A DNA stretch of 64,000 nt, from positions 248,001 to 312,000 of the forward strand of contig CAVTBE010000005.1 in the NCBI GenBank assembly GCA_963732845.1, in the 5' to 3' direction. The notes beneath the pieces are model-generated. The model did not search any database. It saw only the letters and a program-made list of their open reading frames with translations, and was not told the DNA's origin. This stretch comes from CAVSRC01 sp963732845 (GTDB lineage: Bacteria; Pseudomonadota; Alphaproteobacteria; Rhizobiales; Kaistiaceae). Below, in pieces: positions 38,080 through 46,409 of this stretch (within the stretch, counting starts at the first letter, position 1; every line of letters begins with the position of its first letter). The translations under genes and the position numbers were made by a program.

Positions 38080-38613
38080 ATGCGCATCGATGCCATCGCC
38101 ATCGGCAAGAACCCGCCCGACGACGTCAATGTCATCATCGAGGTTCCGGTCGGCGGCCAGCCGATCAAATACGAAATGGACAAGGAAGCCGGGACGCTTT
38201 TCGTCGACCGCTTCCTCTACACGCCGATGACCTATCCGGGGAATTACGGCTTCGTTCCCCACACGCTGTCGGACGACGGCGATCCGATCGACGTGCTGGT
38301 CTGCAACACGCGCGCGCTGGTGCCTGCCTGTGTCATCAATGTGCGGCCGATCGGCGTCCTCATCATGGAGGACAACAGCGGCCGCGACGAGAAGATCATC
38401 GCGGTGCCCTCGCCGCAACTCACGCTGCGCTACGCCAACGTCCATAATTACGACGACCTGCCGGAGATCACGCTCAAGCAGATCGAACACTTCTTCGAGC
38501 ACTACAAGGATCTGGAGCCCGGCAAGTGGGTCAAGATCGGCGACTGGGGCGACGCCGCCCATGCCCGCCGGATGATCGTCGAGGCGATCGCCCGCGCCGG
38601 GACGAAGGGCTGA
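38080..38613 (+). CDS. ppa: Inorganic pyrophosphatase
   Basis: Hydrolyses pyrophosphate to phosphate in the cytoplasm and drives biosynthetic reactions. The 177-residue soluble type I enzyme has KYEMDKEAGTLFVDRFL, YPGNYGFVPHT and the active-site Asp cluster DGDPIDVLV. A GGAGG site 8 bp before the ATG fixes the start. It lies on the plus strand in the middle of the minus-strand GTA cluster, between g11 and g10.1, which is an odd place for a housekeeping gene. Confidence 0.97.
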   Translation: MRIDAIAIGKNPPDDVNVIIEVPVGGQPIKYEMDKEAGTLFVDRFLYTPMTYPGNYGFVPHTLSDDGDPIDVLVCNTRALVPACVINVRPIGVLIMEDNSGRDEKIIAVPSPQLTLRYANVHNYDDLPEITLKQIEHFFEHYKDLEPGKWVKIGDWGDAAHARRMIVEAIARAGTKG

Positions 38614-38626
38614 TCGTCCGCCCCAC

Positions 38627-38797
38627 TCAGCTTCTCGTCTCGTCCGGATAGCGCGCGATCAGCGCATCCAGTGCGGTGCGGTCGAGCGGCGCGGGGATGG
38701 CCCCGAAGACGCCTTCCACCGCCGCGGCCAGCTCGCGCGGCGTCATCGCCCAGAAGTCGCACGACGAGAGCCTCAGTCGACCGAAGCCGAAGGCCAT
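38627..38797 (-). CDS. GTA small tail assembly protein (g10.1, rcc01693-like)
   Basis: A 56-residue protein, MAFGFGRLRLSSCDFWAMTP and onward, matching the rcc01693 family (the FWAMTPRELAAA motif). Relatives start some residues earlier with a FxW-like segment. Here the upstream codons (PEAFPWRQ) are still present but any earlier ATG/GTG has been replaced by a REP-like repeat, so the start used may be this ATG or a CTG upstream. It ends 13 bp from ppa, convergent. Confidence 0.78.
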   Translation of the reverse strand: MAFGFGRLRLSSCDFWAMTPRELAAAVEGVFGAIPAPLDRTALDALIARYPDETRS

Positions 38798-38840
38798 CGC
38801 CTGCCGCCACGGGAAGGCTTCAGGCAGCAGCGAGGGCGCA

Positions 38841-39007
38841 CCCTCACCCGGTGCGCTGCGCGCACCACCCTCTCCCGCCAGGGGAGAGGGTTTCGTGCCC
38901 CCAGCAGACGGCGCGCCTGATGGCTCGCGCACGGCCGGTGCGGCATCCCTACCCTCTCCCCGCGTGGGAGAGGGTGGCGAGGCCGAAGGCCGAGCCGGGT
39001 GAGGGGG
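38841..39007. repeat. Composite REP-like palindromic repeat between g10 and g10.1
   Basis: The left end is ccctcacccggtgcgctgcg, with ccctctcccgccaggggaga following; the right end holds ccctctccccgcgtgggaga and gccgagccgggtgaggggg. The outer CCCTCACCCGG and CCGGGTGAGGG ends are inverted repeats. It separates two GTA genes that normally adjoin. Confidence 0.85.
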
Positions 39008-39047
39008 AGCCGAGTTGTCCGGATACGCCGGAGCCCCCTCACACGGC

Positions 39048-39365
39048 TCAGCCATCCGCTTCGCCGAAGGTCGCCGCGAGCAGCGCGCCGACGATGGCGA
39101 CATAGCCCGCCGCGCCGCCCTCGGCCTGCATCCGCGCCACGTCGGCATCGCTGACTTCGTTGCCGGCGCCGCGCAAGCCTGCCCCGATGACGCGGATCGC
39201 ATCGTTCGCGGCGAGCCTGCCCTCGCCGAAGCGCCGCGCCAGCTCCATCAGGTCGCCGACCGCCAGCGCCGCCTCCAGTTCGGCGAGCGCCCCCAGCGTC
39301 AGGCACAGCGTCCACGAGTGCCCGTCGAGCACCCCCTCGACCTCACCCCGCTGCCGGTTGACCAT
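39048..39365 (-). CDS. Gene transfer agent family protein (g10)
   Basis: A 105-residue protein with LDGHSWTLCLTLGALAELEA, LMELARRFGEGRLAANDAIRVIGAGLRGAG and YVAIVGALLAATFGEAD, the recognised g10/GTA-gp10 family pattern, a tail assembly chaperone-like component. ATG at 39365 overlaps the region just after g9 (stop of g9 at 39367). Confidence 0.9.
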   Translation of the reverse strand: MVNRQRGEVEGVLDGHSWTLCLTLGALAELEAALAVGDLMELARRFGEGRLAANDAIRVIGAGLRGAGNEVSDADVARMQAEGGAAGYVAIVGALLAATFGEADG

Positions 39366-39366
39366 G

Positions 39367-39780
39367 TCACGCCGCCGCAAAGGCAATGGCGCCGGCGAAC
39401 TCCAGCGTCATCTGATAGGCAAGCTCGCCATTGTGCTCGCCGGAGTATTCCAGCGCCGTCACCTGGAAGGCGCCGGAGAGCGTGCCGAAGTCGGGCACGA
39501 TCACCTGCCAGTCGCGGACCAGGCCATCGAAGAAGACGCCGCGCACGGTTTCGTCGCTCAACGCATCGCGGAAGATGCCGGAGCCGCTGACGCTGGCGCG
39601 CTTGACCCCCGCCCCTTCCAGCAGCTCGCGCCAGCGGCCGGCGGAATCGGCATCGGTCACGTCGACGCTCTCGGCGTTGAAGCTGATGCGCCGGGCGCGC
39701 AGCCCGGCGACGGTCTGGAAGCTCCCCGCCCCGGTGCTGTCGATCTTGAGGAGAAGGTCCTTGCCCTTCTGTGCGGTCAT
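39367..39780 (-). CDS. GTA major tail protein (g9, TP901-1 family)
   Basis: A 137-residue tail tube protein: GKDLLLKIDSTGAGSFQTVAGLR, FNAESVDVTDADSAGRWREL and the C-terminal LSGAFQVTALEYSGEHNGELAY. These match the TP901-1 major tail family. Frame intact. Confidence 0.93.
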   Translation of the reverse strand: MTAQKGKDLLLKIDSTGAGSFQTVAGLRARRISFNAESVDVTDADSAGRWRELLEGAGVKRASVSGSGIFRDALSDETVRGVFFDGLVRDWQVIVPDFGTLSGAFQVTALEYSGEHNGELAYQMTLEFAGAIAFAAA

Positions 39781-39802
39781 GTCGTCGGTCTCCGTGGTGG
39801 AG

Positions 39803-39878
39803 GTGGTGAATGGTCAATGGTGAATGGGATGCCGCGCGAATGGTGACGACCCGCCATTCACCATTCACTATTCACAAT
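39803..39878. repeat. Heptamer inverted array between g8 and g9
   Basis: The left arm has ggtgaatggtcaatggtgaa; the right arm has cattcaccattcactattca. It abuts the g8 stop codon. Confidence 0.85.
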
Positions 39879-40286
39879 TCACTCGGTCGCTTCGGTTACG
39901 GCGCGGAAGCGCAGGCGCCCGTGAAAGGTGATGCCGTCCGGGTCGCGCGCCGTATCGGCGCTCTCGAAGCGCAGATTGATGAGCGCATGGCCGTCGAGCG
40001 CCAGCGCCGCATCGTGCAGCACAGCGCGGATCGCCTCGGCGATGGCGTGGGATTCGCTCTTGCCGTGCTGGCGCGACCAGACATCCAGCGTCAGCCGGTG
40101 CTCGGCGCCGTCCTCGGTCCCGGTGCTCCAGTCGGTCAGCGTCGTCCGGCCGAGCGTGACATAGGGGAACACGGCGTCGCGCGGCGCGACGTCATAGATG
40201 CGGTCGCCGATCAGCGCGCCGACACCGGCGTCGGCGACAAGCGCGGCATAGACCGCCTTCTGCAGGGCAAGGGCCGCCGAGGTCAT
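39879..40286 (-). CDS. GTA tail terminator protein (g8, DUF3168)
   Basis: A 135-residue DUF3168 protein: LQKAVYAALVADAGVGALIG, RIYDVAPRDAVFPYVTLG, DWSRQ-like EHRLTLDVWSRQHGKSESHAI. It caps the tail tube at the head side. Frame intact. Confidence 0.92.
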   Translation of the reverse strand: MTSAALALQKAVYAALVADAGVGALIGDRIYDVAPRDAVFPYVTLGRTTLTDWSTGTEDGAEHRLTLDVWSRQHGKSESHAIAEAIRAVLHDAALALDGHALINLRFESADTARDPDGITFHGRLRFRAVTEATE

Positions 40287-40317
40287 GGAGATGGTTTCCT
40301 TAGCTTGTCCGTATTCG

Positions 40318-40515
40318 CCCCCTCACCCGGTGCGCTGCGCGCACCACCCTCTCCCCACCAAACACGGGCTTGCCCGTGTTTGGCACTAAAGCCGCCGAAG
40401 TCGGAAGCATCCGACTTCGGTGGGGAGAGGGTTCGCTGTGGCGGCGCCGCAAGTCCCAACCCTCTCCCCTGGCGGGAGAGGGTGGCGAGGCCGCAGGCCG
40501 AGCCGGGTGAGGGGG
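40318..40515. repeat. Composite REP-like palindromic repeat upstream of g8
   Basis: The left end is cccctcacccggtgcgctgc and the right end gccgagccgggtgagggggag. The middle contains a second nested palindrome (aaacacgggcttgcccgtgt), and a ccgaagtcggaagcatccga hairpin. Same family as the repeat at 38841. Confidence 0.85.
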
Positions 40516-40530
40516 AGCGCCGCTGTTTGC

Positions 40531-40812
40531 CTATCGCTTCAACCCCGCGACCGCATCCGCGATCGCCGCATCGCCGGGCGCATCGAGCGCGCCGAATTCG
40601 CGTGCAGGAAGCCCCTGCCCTGCGACGCTGACGACATAATCGCCGCTCTCCTGGCGTGAGATCCGGGTGACGATGCCGTCGCCCGCTGCCTCCTGCGCGG
40701 CGCGCGCCACATCCTCGGCCCGCCGCCGCACCGCCCGGTCCACTGCTGGCGTCACCGCGCCGCCAAGCGCCCGCGCCAGGTCGCCGGCGGTCAGCATCCG
40801 TGCATGGTTCAT
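40531..40812 (-). CDS. HK97-gp10-like minor head-tail protein
   Basis: A 93-residue protein starting MNHARMLTAGDLARALGG, with a charged helical core (RRRAEDVARAAQEAAGDGIVTRIS) and a short C-terminal strand region ending GDAAIADAVAGLKR. The layout fits HK97 gp10-like proteins found between the head-closure and tail-terminator genes. Its ATG overlaps the g7 stop by 4 nt. Confidence 0.75.
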   Translation of the reverse strand: MNHARMLTAGDLARALGGAVTPAVDRAVRRRAEDVARAAQEAAGDGIVTRISRQESGDYVVSVAGQGLPAREFGALDAPGDAAIADAVAGLKR

Positions 40813-41144
40813 GGCGCTTCCTCCGTGCATTTGGCCACCAGGTAGCGGCGGCGCTCGTCGGGATCGTGGACGGCGAGCACGCGGAAGGTGCGCCCGCGAA
40901 AGGCGATGCGCATGCCGCCGGCGAGATCCTCGCGAAAGCGGAAGGTGACCAGATGGGTGACGACGCCGGAGAGGTGCCCGGCGACGATCGTCTCGCCGGC
41001 CGTCACCGGCTCGATATGCGCCCACAGCGTCGCCAGCGTGTCCCACAGCACGGTCTCGCCGCCGGCGCCGTCCGGCGCGCTGGCGCCGGATTCCACCGTC
41101 ACCCGGTGGCTGAGCCAGCCGGGGTCGTAGTCCGGCGCACTCAC
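40809..41144 (-). CDS. GTA head closure protein (g7)
   Basis: A 111-residue protein of the phage head-closure (SPP1 gp16-like) family: LSHRVTVESG, LWDTLATLWAHIEPVTAGE, HLVTFRFREDLAGGMRIAFRGRTFRVLAVHDPDERRRYLVAKCTE. Overlaps g6 and the gp10-like gene by 4 nt each, as in a compact morphogenetic operon. Confidence 0.92.
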   Translation of the reverse strand: MSAPDYDPGWLSHRVTVESGASAPDGAGGETVLWDTLATLWAHIEPVTAGETIVAGHLSGVVTHLVTFRFREDLAGGMRIAFRGRTFRVLAVHDPDERRRYLVAKCTEEAP

Positions 41145-41716
41145 AGCGAGAGGACCCGGTAGGGCGCGATCAGCGCGTCGAAGCCATGCGGCGGCACGGC
41201 GCCGGCCATGTCGTGACCGACGGCGCCGCGATGTTCGTACCAGTGGGCGACGAGCATCATGATCGCCTGGCGGAGCGGCGCCGGCACGTCGACGCTGGAC
41301 GGGCCGTAGCCCGCGGTCAGGTCGATCTCAATGCCGTTCACCGCCTTGCCGACCACCACCGGCGCGCTGCCGGAAAGCACCAGCCGGCCGGGCACGGCAA
41401 CGGTGTCGACCTCGTAGTCGTCAGCGGCAACCACGGTCGGGTTGCCGTCGGCATCATAGACGGTCACCGCATCGACCGAGATCAGCGGCGTCGGGATAAG
41501 CCTGACGATGCGCTTGCGCGGCCATTGGTCGAGATAGACGCGCCAGCCCTGCTCGATCAGCAGGCGCCGCGTCAGCGCTTCAACATGCACCCGCGCCGCG
41601 GCGATCGCCGCAGTGATAAGCGCGTCGTCATCGCCGCTGTCGAGGCGCAGATGCGCCTTGGCGTCGGCAAGCGTCACCGGCTCCAGCGCCGGCGCTGTGA
41701 TCAATGCTGCGGTCAT
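41141..41716 (-). CDS. GTA head-tail connector protein (g6)
   Basis: A 191-residue adaptor: EPVTLADAKAHLRLDSGDDDALITAAI, VYLDQWPRKRIVRLIPTPL and VPAPLRQAIMMLVAHWYEHR, the phage connector/gp6 family pattern. Frame intact. Confidence 0.92.
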   Translation of the reverse strand: MTAALITAPALEPVTLADAKAHLRLDSGDDDALITAAIAAARVHVEALTRRLLIEQGWRVYLDQWPRKRIVRLIPTPLISVDAVTVYDADGNPTVVAADDYEVDTVAVPGRLVLSGSAPVVVGKAVNGIEIDLTAGYGPSSVDVPAPLRQAIMMLVAHWYEHRGAVGHDMAGAVPPHGFDALIAPYRVLSL

Positions 41717-41728
41717 GGGAAACCCGGA

Positions 41729-41808
41729 GAATGGTGAAATGGTGGAATGGTGAATGGAACGAGGAACGGTCGCGACTCTCTGACCATTCACCATTGACCA
41801 TTCACCGC
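41729..41808. repeat. Heptamer inverted array between g5 and g6
   Basis: The left arm has agaatggtgaaatggtggaa; the right arm has gaccattcaccattgaccat. It is 8 bp longer in spacing than the other three arrays and is followed by 75 bp of unrelated GC-rich sequence before the g5 stop. Confidence 0.82.
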
Positions 41809-41883
41809 TTTGCCAAGCGGCCCCGCGAGCGCATCGCCCGCGAGGCCGCCCGTCGGTACGGGCCCGGGGAGGGACGGGGCGGC

Positions 41884-43139
41884 TCAGGCCGTGCCGAACT
41901 TGAGGAGCTTGATGGCGTCGTAGTCCTGCACGCCGCCGCCCACCCGCTTGGTCGTGTAGAAGAGCACGTAGGGCTTGGCGGAATAGGGGTCGCGCAGCAC
42001 GCGCACGCCGACGCGGTCGACGATCAGATAGCCGCGGCGGAAGTCGCCGAAGGCAATGGCGAACGCGTCCGAGCCGATGTCGGGCATGTCCTCCGACTCG
42101 GCGATGGGGAAGTTCATCAGGCTCGCCGGCTGGCCGGCGATCGCCGCGCGGCTGCCAGATGTAGTTGTCGGCGTCGTCCTTGAACTTGCGGATCGCCGCC
42201 TGGGTCGCGCGGTTCATCACGCAGGTGCGTTCTGGCGGTAGCCGGCCTTCAGCGCGTAGACGAGGTCGACCAGGATGTCGGAGGGGGTCGCCGCCGGCCA
42301 GGCGCCGTCGACGCCGGTCGCGACGTAGCCGATCTTCTCCCAGGCCCAGCGTCGCCTCGGCGACGGTCGTGTAGGAGAGGAAGCCGGTCGGCTTCTTGTC
42401 GCCGTCGCCGGTGACGAAGGCGGTGCCCTCCTGCTCGGCGAAGACGGTCTCGACCTCGCCCGCCAGCCAGTCGTCGATGTTGACGGCCGCAGTCGTCGAG
42501 CAGCGTCGCGGTCGCCGCCGGCATGGCGTAGAGCTCCATGGTCGGGAACTCGAGCTCGGCCAGCGTCGGCGCGGTGGTCTGCGGGCGGCTGTCGGTCTCG
42601 CCCACCCAGCCGGTGGCGGCACCAGCGGTAACAAAGGGCTTCCTGTAGGTGCTGCCCGAGACCTGGCGCAGGCCGGCGATGGCGCGGATGGGCGAGGCGG
42701 CGGAGAGCCGCCGGCCGATCTCGCGTTCGGTCTCGTCGGGCACCAGATAGCCGCCGTCGGAGGCCACCGACAGCGCCTTCCGCTCGATGCCACGCAGCGC
42801 GTCCTCGGCGCCGCCGCGCACATAGGCCTCGAAGGCCGCCTTGTGCTCGATCGTCTCGGCGGAGAGCGGCTGGCCGTCGCGGCCAAGCAGCGGCCGGCGG
42901 GTCTTCAGCACCAGCGCATCCATCAGCCGCTTCTGCTCGTCGAGGGCACGGTTGATGCGGTCGACCTTCTCGACCGTCAGCACGTCGGCGACGCGCTTCT
43001 GTTCGATTTCGGCGAGGCGGCCATCGTTCTCCGCCTTGAACGCCTCGAAGGTCCTCATGAAGTCTTCGAACGCCCCGGCGACATCGCCGGTCGTCTCCGC
43101 GGCCTTGGTCTCGGGCGCGGGCACGGGTTCAGCCTGCAT
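41884..43139 (-). pseudogene. GTA major capsid protein (g5, HK97 fold), interrupted by four indels
   Basis: The N-terminal part is intact: a coiled-coil scaffolding domain (FEDFMRTFEAFKAENDGRLAEIE), GGYLVPDETEREIGRRLSAASPIRAIA and AATGWVGETDSRPQTTAPTLAEL. After MPAATATLLDD the frame breaks. Extra bases near 42492, 42346 and 42152 and one missing base near 42225 account for the pieces; corrected, the protein continues to YDAIKLLKFGTA and is about 418 residues. No functional residue appears lost otherwise. Either the capsid gene is inactivated or this stretch is poorly sequenced. Confidence 0.9.
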
Positions 43140-43248
43140 GCTTGCTCTTCCTTTTCGGTTGCTTGAGCTCGGATTTGCGTGTGGCTCCCCTCTCCCGTCG
43201 GGAGAGGGCCGCCGGACTTGGCGAAGCGCAGCGAGCCCTAGTCTTACT

Positions 43249-43807
43249 GTGTCATAAAATTAGTGATTGGTTAACGAATGTTAGAGAGGCTTGAGATTCA
43301 CGCTGAGGAGGTTGGCGATGGATCTCAAGGGACACGGCAGGACGACGAGTAAATCTCGGTTTGCCGGGTTTGTGGAGTCGATGTCATCGATCTTGGGTCA
43401 CGCTGATCGGATGGCACCGTTTCGGTCTTATTGCACCGGCCTGATCCTTCCCGGCGAGCGCAAGAGCGTCGAGCCAATGGCGGCCCGTGTCGAACCCGGT
43501 CGCGTCCAGGCGGCGCATCAATCGCTCCACCATTTTGTCGCAAAAGCCGAGTGGTCGGACAAGGCCATGTTCAGACAGGTCCGAGCCCACGTTCTTCCGG
43601 CGATTGAGAAGCACGGCGCCATAAAAGCCTGGATCGTCGATGACACCGGATTCCCGAAGAAGGGCGTACATTCGGTCGGCGTGACCCGACAATATTGCGG
43701 ACAGCTCGGAAAACAAGACAACTGTCAGATCGCCGTATCCTTGTCGGTCGCCAACGATCACGCGAGTCTGCCGATCGCCTTCCAGCTCTATCTGCCGGAG
43801 GATTGAG
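43249..43807 (+). mobile_element. IS701-family remnant, copy A (left part)
   Basis: Begins with tgtgtcataaaattag, followed by a leader and the first 162 codons of a transposase. It ends abruptly at 43807, where copy B begins in opposite orientation. The right half of the element is missing. Confidence 0.72.
43318..43806 (+). pseudogene. IS701-family transposase, truncated copy A
   Basis: Residues 1-162 of an IS701 DDE transposase: MDLKGHGRTTSKSRFAGF, RVEPGRVQAAHQSLHHFVAKAEWSD and the first catalytic Asp in IKAWIVDDTGFPKKG. The frame stops at ...FQLYLPED where relatives continue for another 250 residues. A tgg-to-tga change and the junction with copy B both end it here. Confidence 0.88.
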
Positions 43808-44772
43808 CGCGGGGATTCGGGTCGCCTTCACCAGTAACAATGTGCCAGGCGCTCGTGGGCAGGGCCTGCGCCAGCTGCCTAGCTGAACCCGGCTTATGCT
43901 CGGGATGGCGGCGAACCAGTGAGGGCGGCCGGCCGTGCCCACTCCAGGCCTTGGGTGGCAACGGCCCGGTTCCTGGCGGCCACAGGCTGGTCGACGATTG
44001 GATGCCACAACAAGCATCAAGCCACTGCGAACCCGGTCAGCCCGCTGCGGAAGACGGTGTCGACGCCGTATCCGGCGTCGGCCAGCACCACGCCGCTCGG
44101 CACGCCTGCCGCAAGCGACGTGCTATCTGGTCGAGTGCGATCTCGGGCTTGGTGTGGAACCTGACATTCTCCGGCACACCCGCCTTGGCCCGCCGATCGG
44201 GATCGTTGGCCGAACCTTCTGGCAGGTAGAGCCGCCAGGCAATCGGGCAGGCTGGCGTTCATCATGGCCACCGACACGCTCACCGCGATCTGGCAATTAT
44301 CCTGCTTGCCGAGCTGGCCGCAATATTGCCGTGCCACGCCGACCGAGTGTCGCCCCTTCTTCGGAAAGCCGGTGTCGTCGACGATCCAGGCCCGGATCGC
44401 TCCTTGCCGCTCGATCACCGGCAGAACCTGGGCCTGCACCGCGGCGAGCATCGTGTCGTCCGACCACTTGGCCTTGGCAACAAAATGATGCAGCGACTGA
44501 TGCGCCGCCTGCACGCGACCAGGCGCCACTCGCGCCGCCATCGGTTCCACACTCTTGCGTTCCCGGCAGAAGCAGCCCGGTGCAATAGGCCTTCAGCGGC
44601 ACCACGCGATCGGCATGGCCCGGAAACATCGTCGCCAACCCCTCGACATCGGCAGAAACCGCAATTCACTCGTCGTCCGGACGTGTCCATTGAGATCCAT
44701 CGCCAACCCTCCAGCGTGAAAATCCAAGCCTCCACCAGATACCGTTAACCAATCGCTATTTTGTCGGACGCA
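43808..44772 (-). mobile_element. IS701-family remnant, copy B (inverted)
   Basis: Starts at its outer end (tgcgtccgacaaaatag read on the minus strand) and shares with copy A the leader gattggttaacg and ttggcgatggatctcaa. It runs on the minus strand to the junction at about 43808. The two copies are tail to tail, each lacking its 3' end. Confidence 0.7.
43815..44700 (-). pseudogene. IS701-family transposase, truncated and frameshifted copy B
   Basis: Starts MDLNGHVRTTSEL, resumes in another frame at HADRVVPLKAYCTGLLLPG, again at MEPMAARVAPGRVQAAHQSL, includes the catalytic RAWIVDDTGFPKKGRHSVGV and later SGVVLADAGYG, and ends in a third frame with TSLWPPGTGPLPPKAWSGHGR. Several indels and the lost C-terminus make it non-functional. 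It is related to copy A but diverged, so the pair did not arise by a simple recent duplication. Confidence 0.82.
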
Positions 44773-44861
44773 GGTAGAGACTAGCAGGCTGTTGAAGAAG
44801 GCGCTTGCGGCGCGGCTTGGCTGACGATTCACTCCGAACATAGAAGTTTGGAGGATGAATT

Positions 44862-45955
44862 GTGCGCGGTCGAGACGATCGGAGCGGGGAGCTGTTCAGC
44901 TACGTGGACCTTGAGGCGCGGGTTCGGCGTGATCATCCACTGCGAGAGATCCGAGCGATCGTCAACGAGGCGCTGGCGGTAATGGAGCGGGAGTTCGCGC
45001 CGCTCTATTCGCGGATAGGGCGGCCATCGATCGCGCCGGAGAAGCTGCTGCGGGCGATGCTGCTGCAGGCGTTCTATTCGATCCGCTCGGAACGACAGCT
45101 GATGGAGCGGCTGGAGTACGATCTCCTGTTCCGATGGTTTGTCGGGATCGGCATCGACGATCCGGCGTGGGATCATTCGGTCTTCTCGAAGAATCGCGAC
45201 CGGCTGCTGGAGGGCGACATCGCGGCGAAGTTCCTAGCCGCGATCCTGGCGCAGCCACGGGTGAAGAAGCTGCTTTCCAGCGATCACTTCTCGGTCGACG
45301 GCACGCTGATCGAGGCCTGGGCGTCGATGAAGAGCTTCAAGCCGAGGGATGGCTCCGACGAGCCGCCGGTGGGCGGCGGGGGACGCAACCCGCAGGCTGA
45401 CTTCCACGGCCAGAAGCGGTCGAACGAGACCCACGCCTCAACCACGATGCGGACGCCCGGCTGTACAAAAAGGGAGCGGGCAAGGAAGCCAAGCTCTGCT
45501 TCCTCGGCCACGGCCTGATGGAGAACCGCTCGGCGCTTCTGGTCGACGCCTGCCTGACGCCAGCCGACGGTCATGCCGAGCGGGTGGCAGGGCTGCACAT
45601 GATCGAGCCCCGTGCTGACCGGCCGAAAGCGATCACGCTGGGCGCCGACAAGGGATACGATACGCGGGACTTCGTCAACGCGTTGCGCGCGATGGCGGTG
45701 ACGCCGCACGTTACCCAGAACACCAGCGGCCGACGATCAGCGATCGACGGACGGACGACGCGGCATGGTGGCTATGCGGTCAGCCAGCGCATCCGCAAGC
45801 GCATTGAGGAAGCCTTCGGCTGGATCAAGACGGTGGCGGGACAGGAGAAGACCCGCTTCAGAGGCGTCGGCCGCGTCGGATGGGCCTTCACCTTCGCCGC
45901 CGCGGCCTACAACCTCGTCCGCCTGCCCAAGCTGCTGGCGGAGGCATCCGGATGA
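44862..45955 (+). pseudogene. IS5-family transposase with one frameshift
   Basis: Starts at GTG after GGAGG. The N-terminal domain reads LFSYVDLEARVRRDHPLREIR and APEKLLRAMLLQAFYSIRSERQLMERL. The catalytic domain has Asp in SDHFSVDGTLIEAW, Asp in ITLGADKGYD and Glu in RKRIEEAFGWIKTVAGQEKTRFRG. A missing base near 45442 (accac-gatgcg) splits it; corrected, it is about 364 residues. The stop overlaps the next ATG (ATGA). Confidence 0.9.
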
Positions 45956-46278
45956 GCGACCTCGCGACCCATCCTCTGATCGGCAAGTGGCGGATCGTCG
46001 AGATGGAGTTGTGGGACAGCGACTTTGTCGATCTGGTCGAGCCCGCTTACATCGCATTCGACGCTCACGGCTCGGGCGAGTTCGTCTTCGGAGCTGTCAC
46101 TGGCGGCCTCGACTGCGAATATGCACCGACCACTATCTTCTTCACTTGGGCCGGCCACGACGAGATGGACGAGGCCTCCGGCAGTGGCTCCGCCGAGCTC
46201 AACGACGACGGAACCATCACCGGCGAAATCGCCTTCCACCTCGGCGACGAATCCACCTTCAAAGCCCGCCGTTGGTGA
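45952..46278 (+). CDS. Acidic passenger protein of the IS5 element, unknown function
   Basis: A 108-residue protein, MSDLATHPLIGKWRIVEMEL and onward, with about 21 Asp/Glu against 5 Lys/Arg. The pattern GKWRIVEMELWDSDFVDLVEPAYIAF and FGAVTGGLDCEY suggests a small lipocalin-like beta-barrel, but no named family was recognised. It starts within the transposase stop codon (ATGA) and ends 16 bp before the terminal repeat, so it is part of the element and is co-translated with the transposase. Confidence 0.8.
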   Translation: MSDLATHPLIGKWRIVEMELWDSDFVDLVEPAYIAFDAHGSGEFVFGAVTGGLDCEYAPTTIFFTWAGHDEMDEASGSGSAELNDDGTITGEIAFHLGDESTFKARRW

Positions 46279-46340
46279 CTTCTTCAACAGCCTGCTAGGC
46301 CGGCGGGGTGAGGGCGTATGGACTCTCGTCAGGCAACATC

Positions 46341-46409
46341 CCCTCACCCTTCGCGCCTAACGCGCTTCGCTCATAAGGCGCGAAGCCCTCTCCCTCTGGG
46401 AGAGGAGAT
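46341..46409. repeat. REP-like repeat at the 3' end of g4
   Basis: ccctcacccttcgcgcctaa, a tcgcgcc/ggcgcga hairpin and ccctctccctctgggagagg, the same family as the repeat at 38841 but shorter. The last 13 codons of g4 (ending SSPRGRGLRAL) lie inside it. Confidence 0.75.

Larger units (their letters stand above)
44785..46294 (+). mobile_element. IS5-family insertion sequence with a passenger gene, about 1510 bp
   Basis: Perfect terminal inverted repeats of at least 16 bp (caggctgttgaagaag at 44785, its complement ending at 46294) are flanked by a direct CTAG on both sides (44781-44784 and 46295-46298). It holds a transposase gene and a translationally coupled small gene. It lies inside or directly beside the IS701 remnants, between g4 and g5. 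Confidence 0.92.

Noticed and set aside
38627..39202. Longer version of g10.1 reaching to 39202
   Set aside because: The upstream part is translated REP-like repeat DNA, not protein-like sequence.
36431..41808. CRISPR array made of the ATTCACC repeats
   Set aside because: Units are 7 bp, arranged as inverted rather than direct repeats with spacers, and there are no cas genes.
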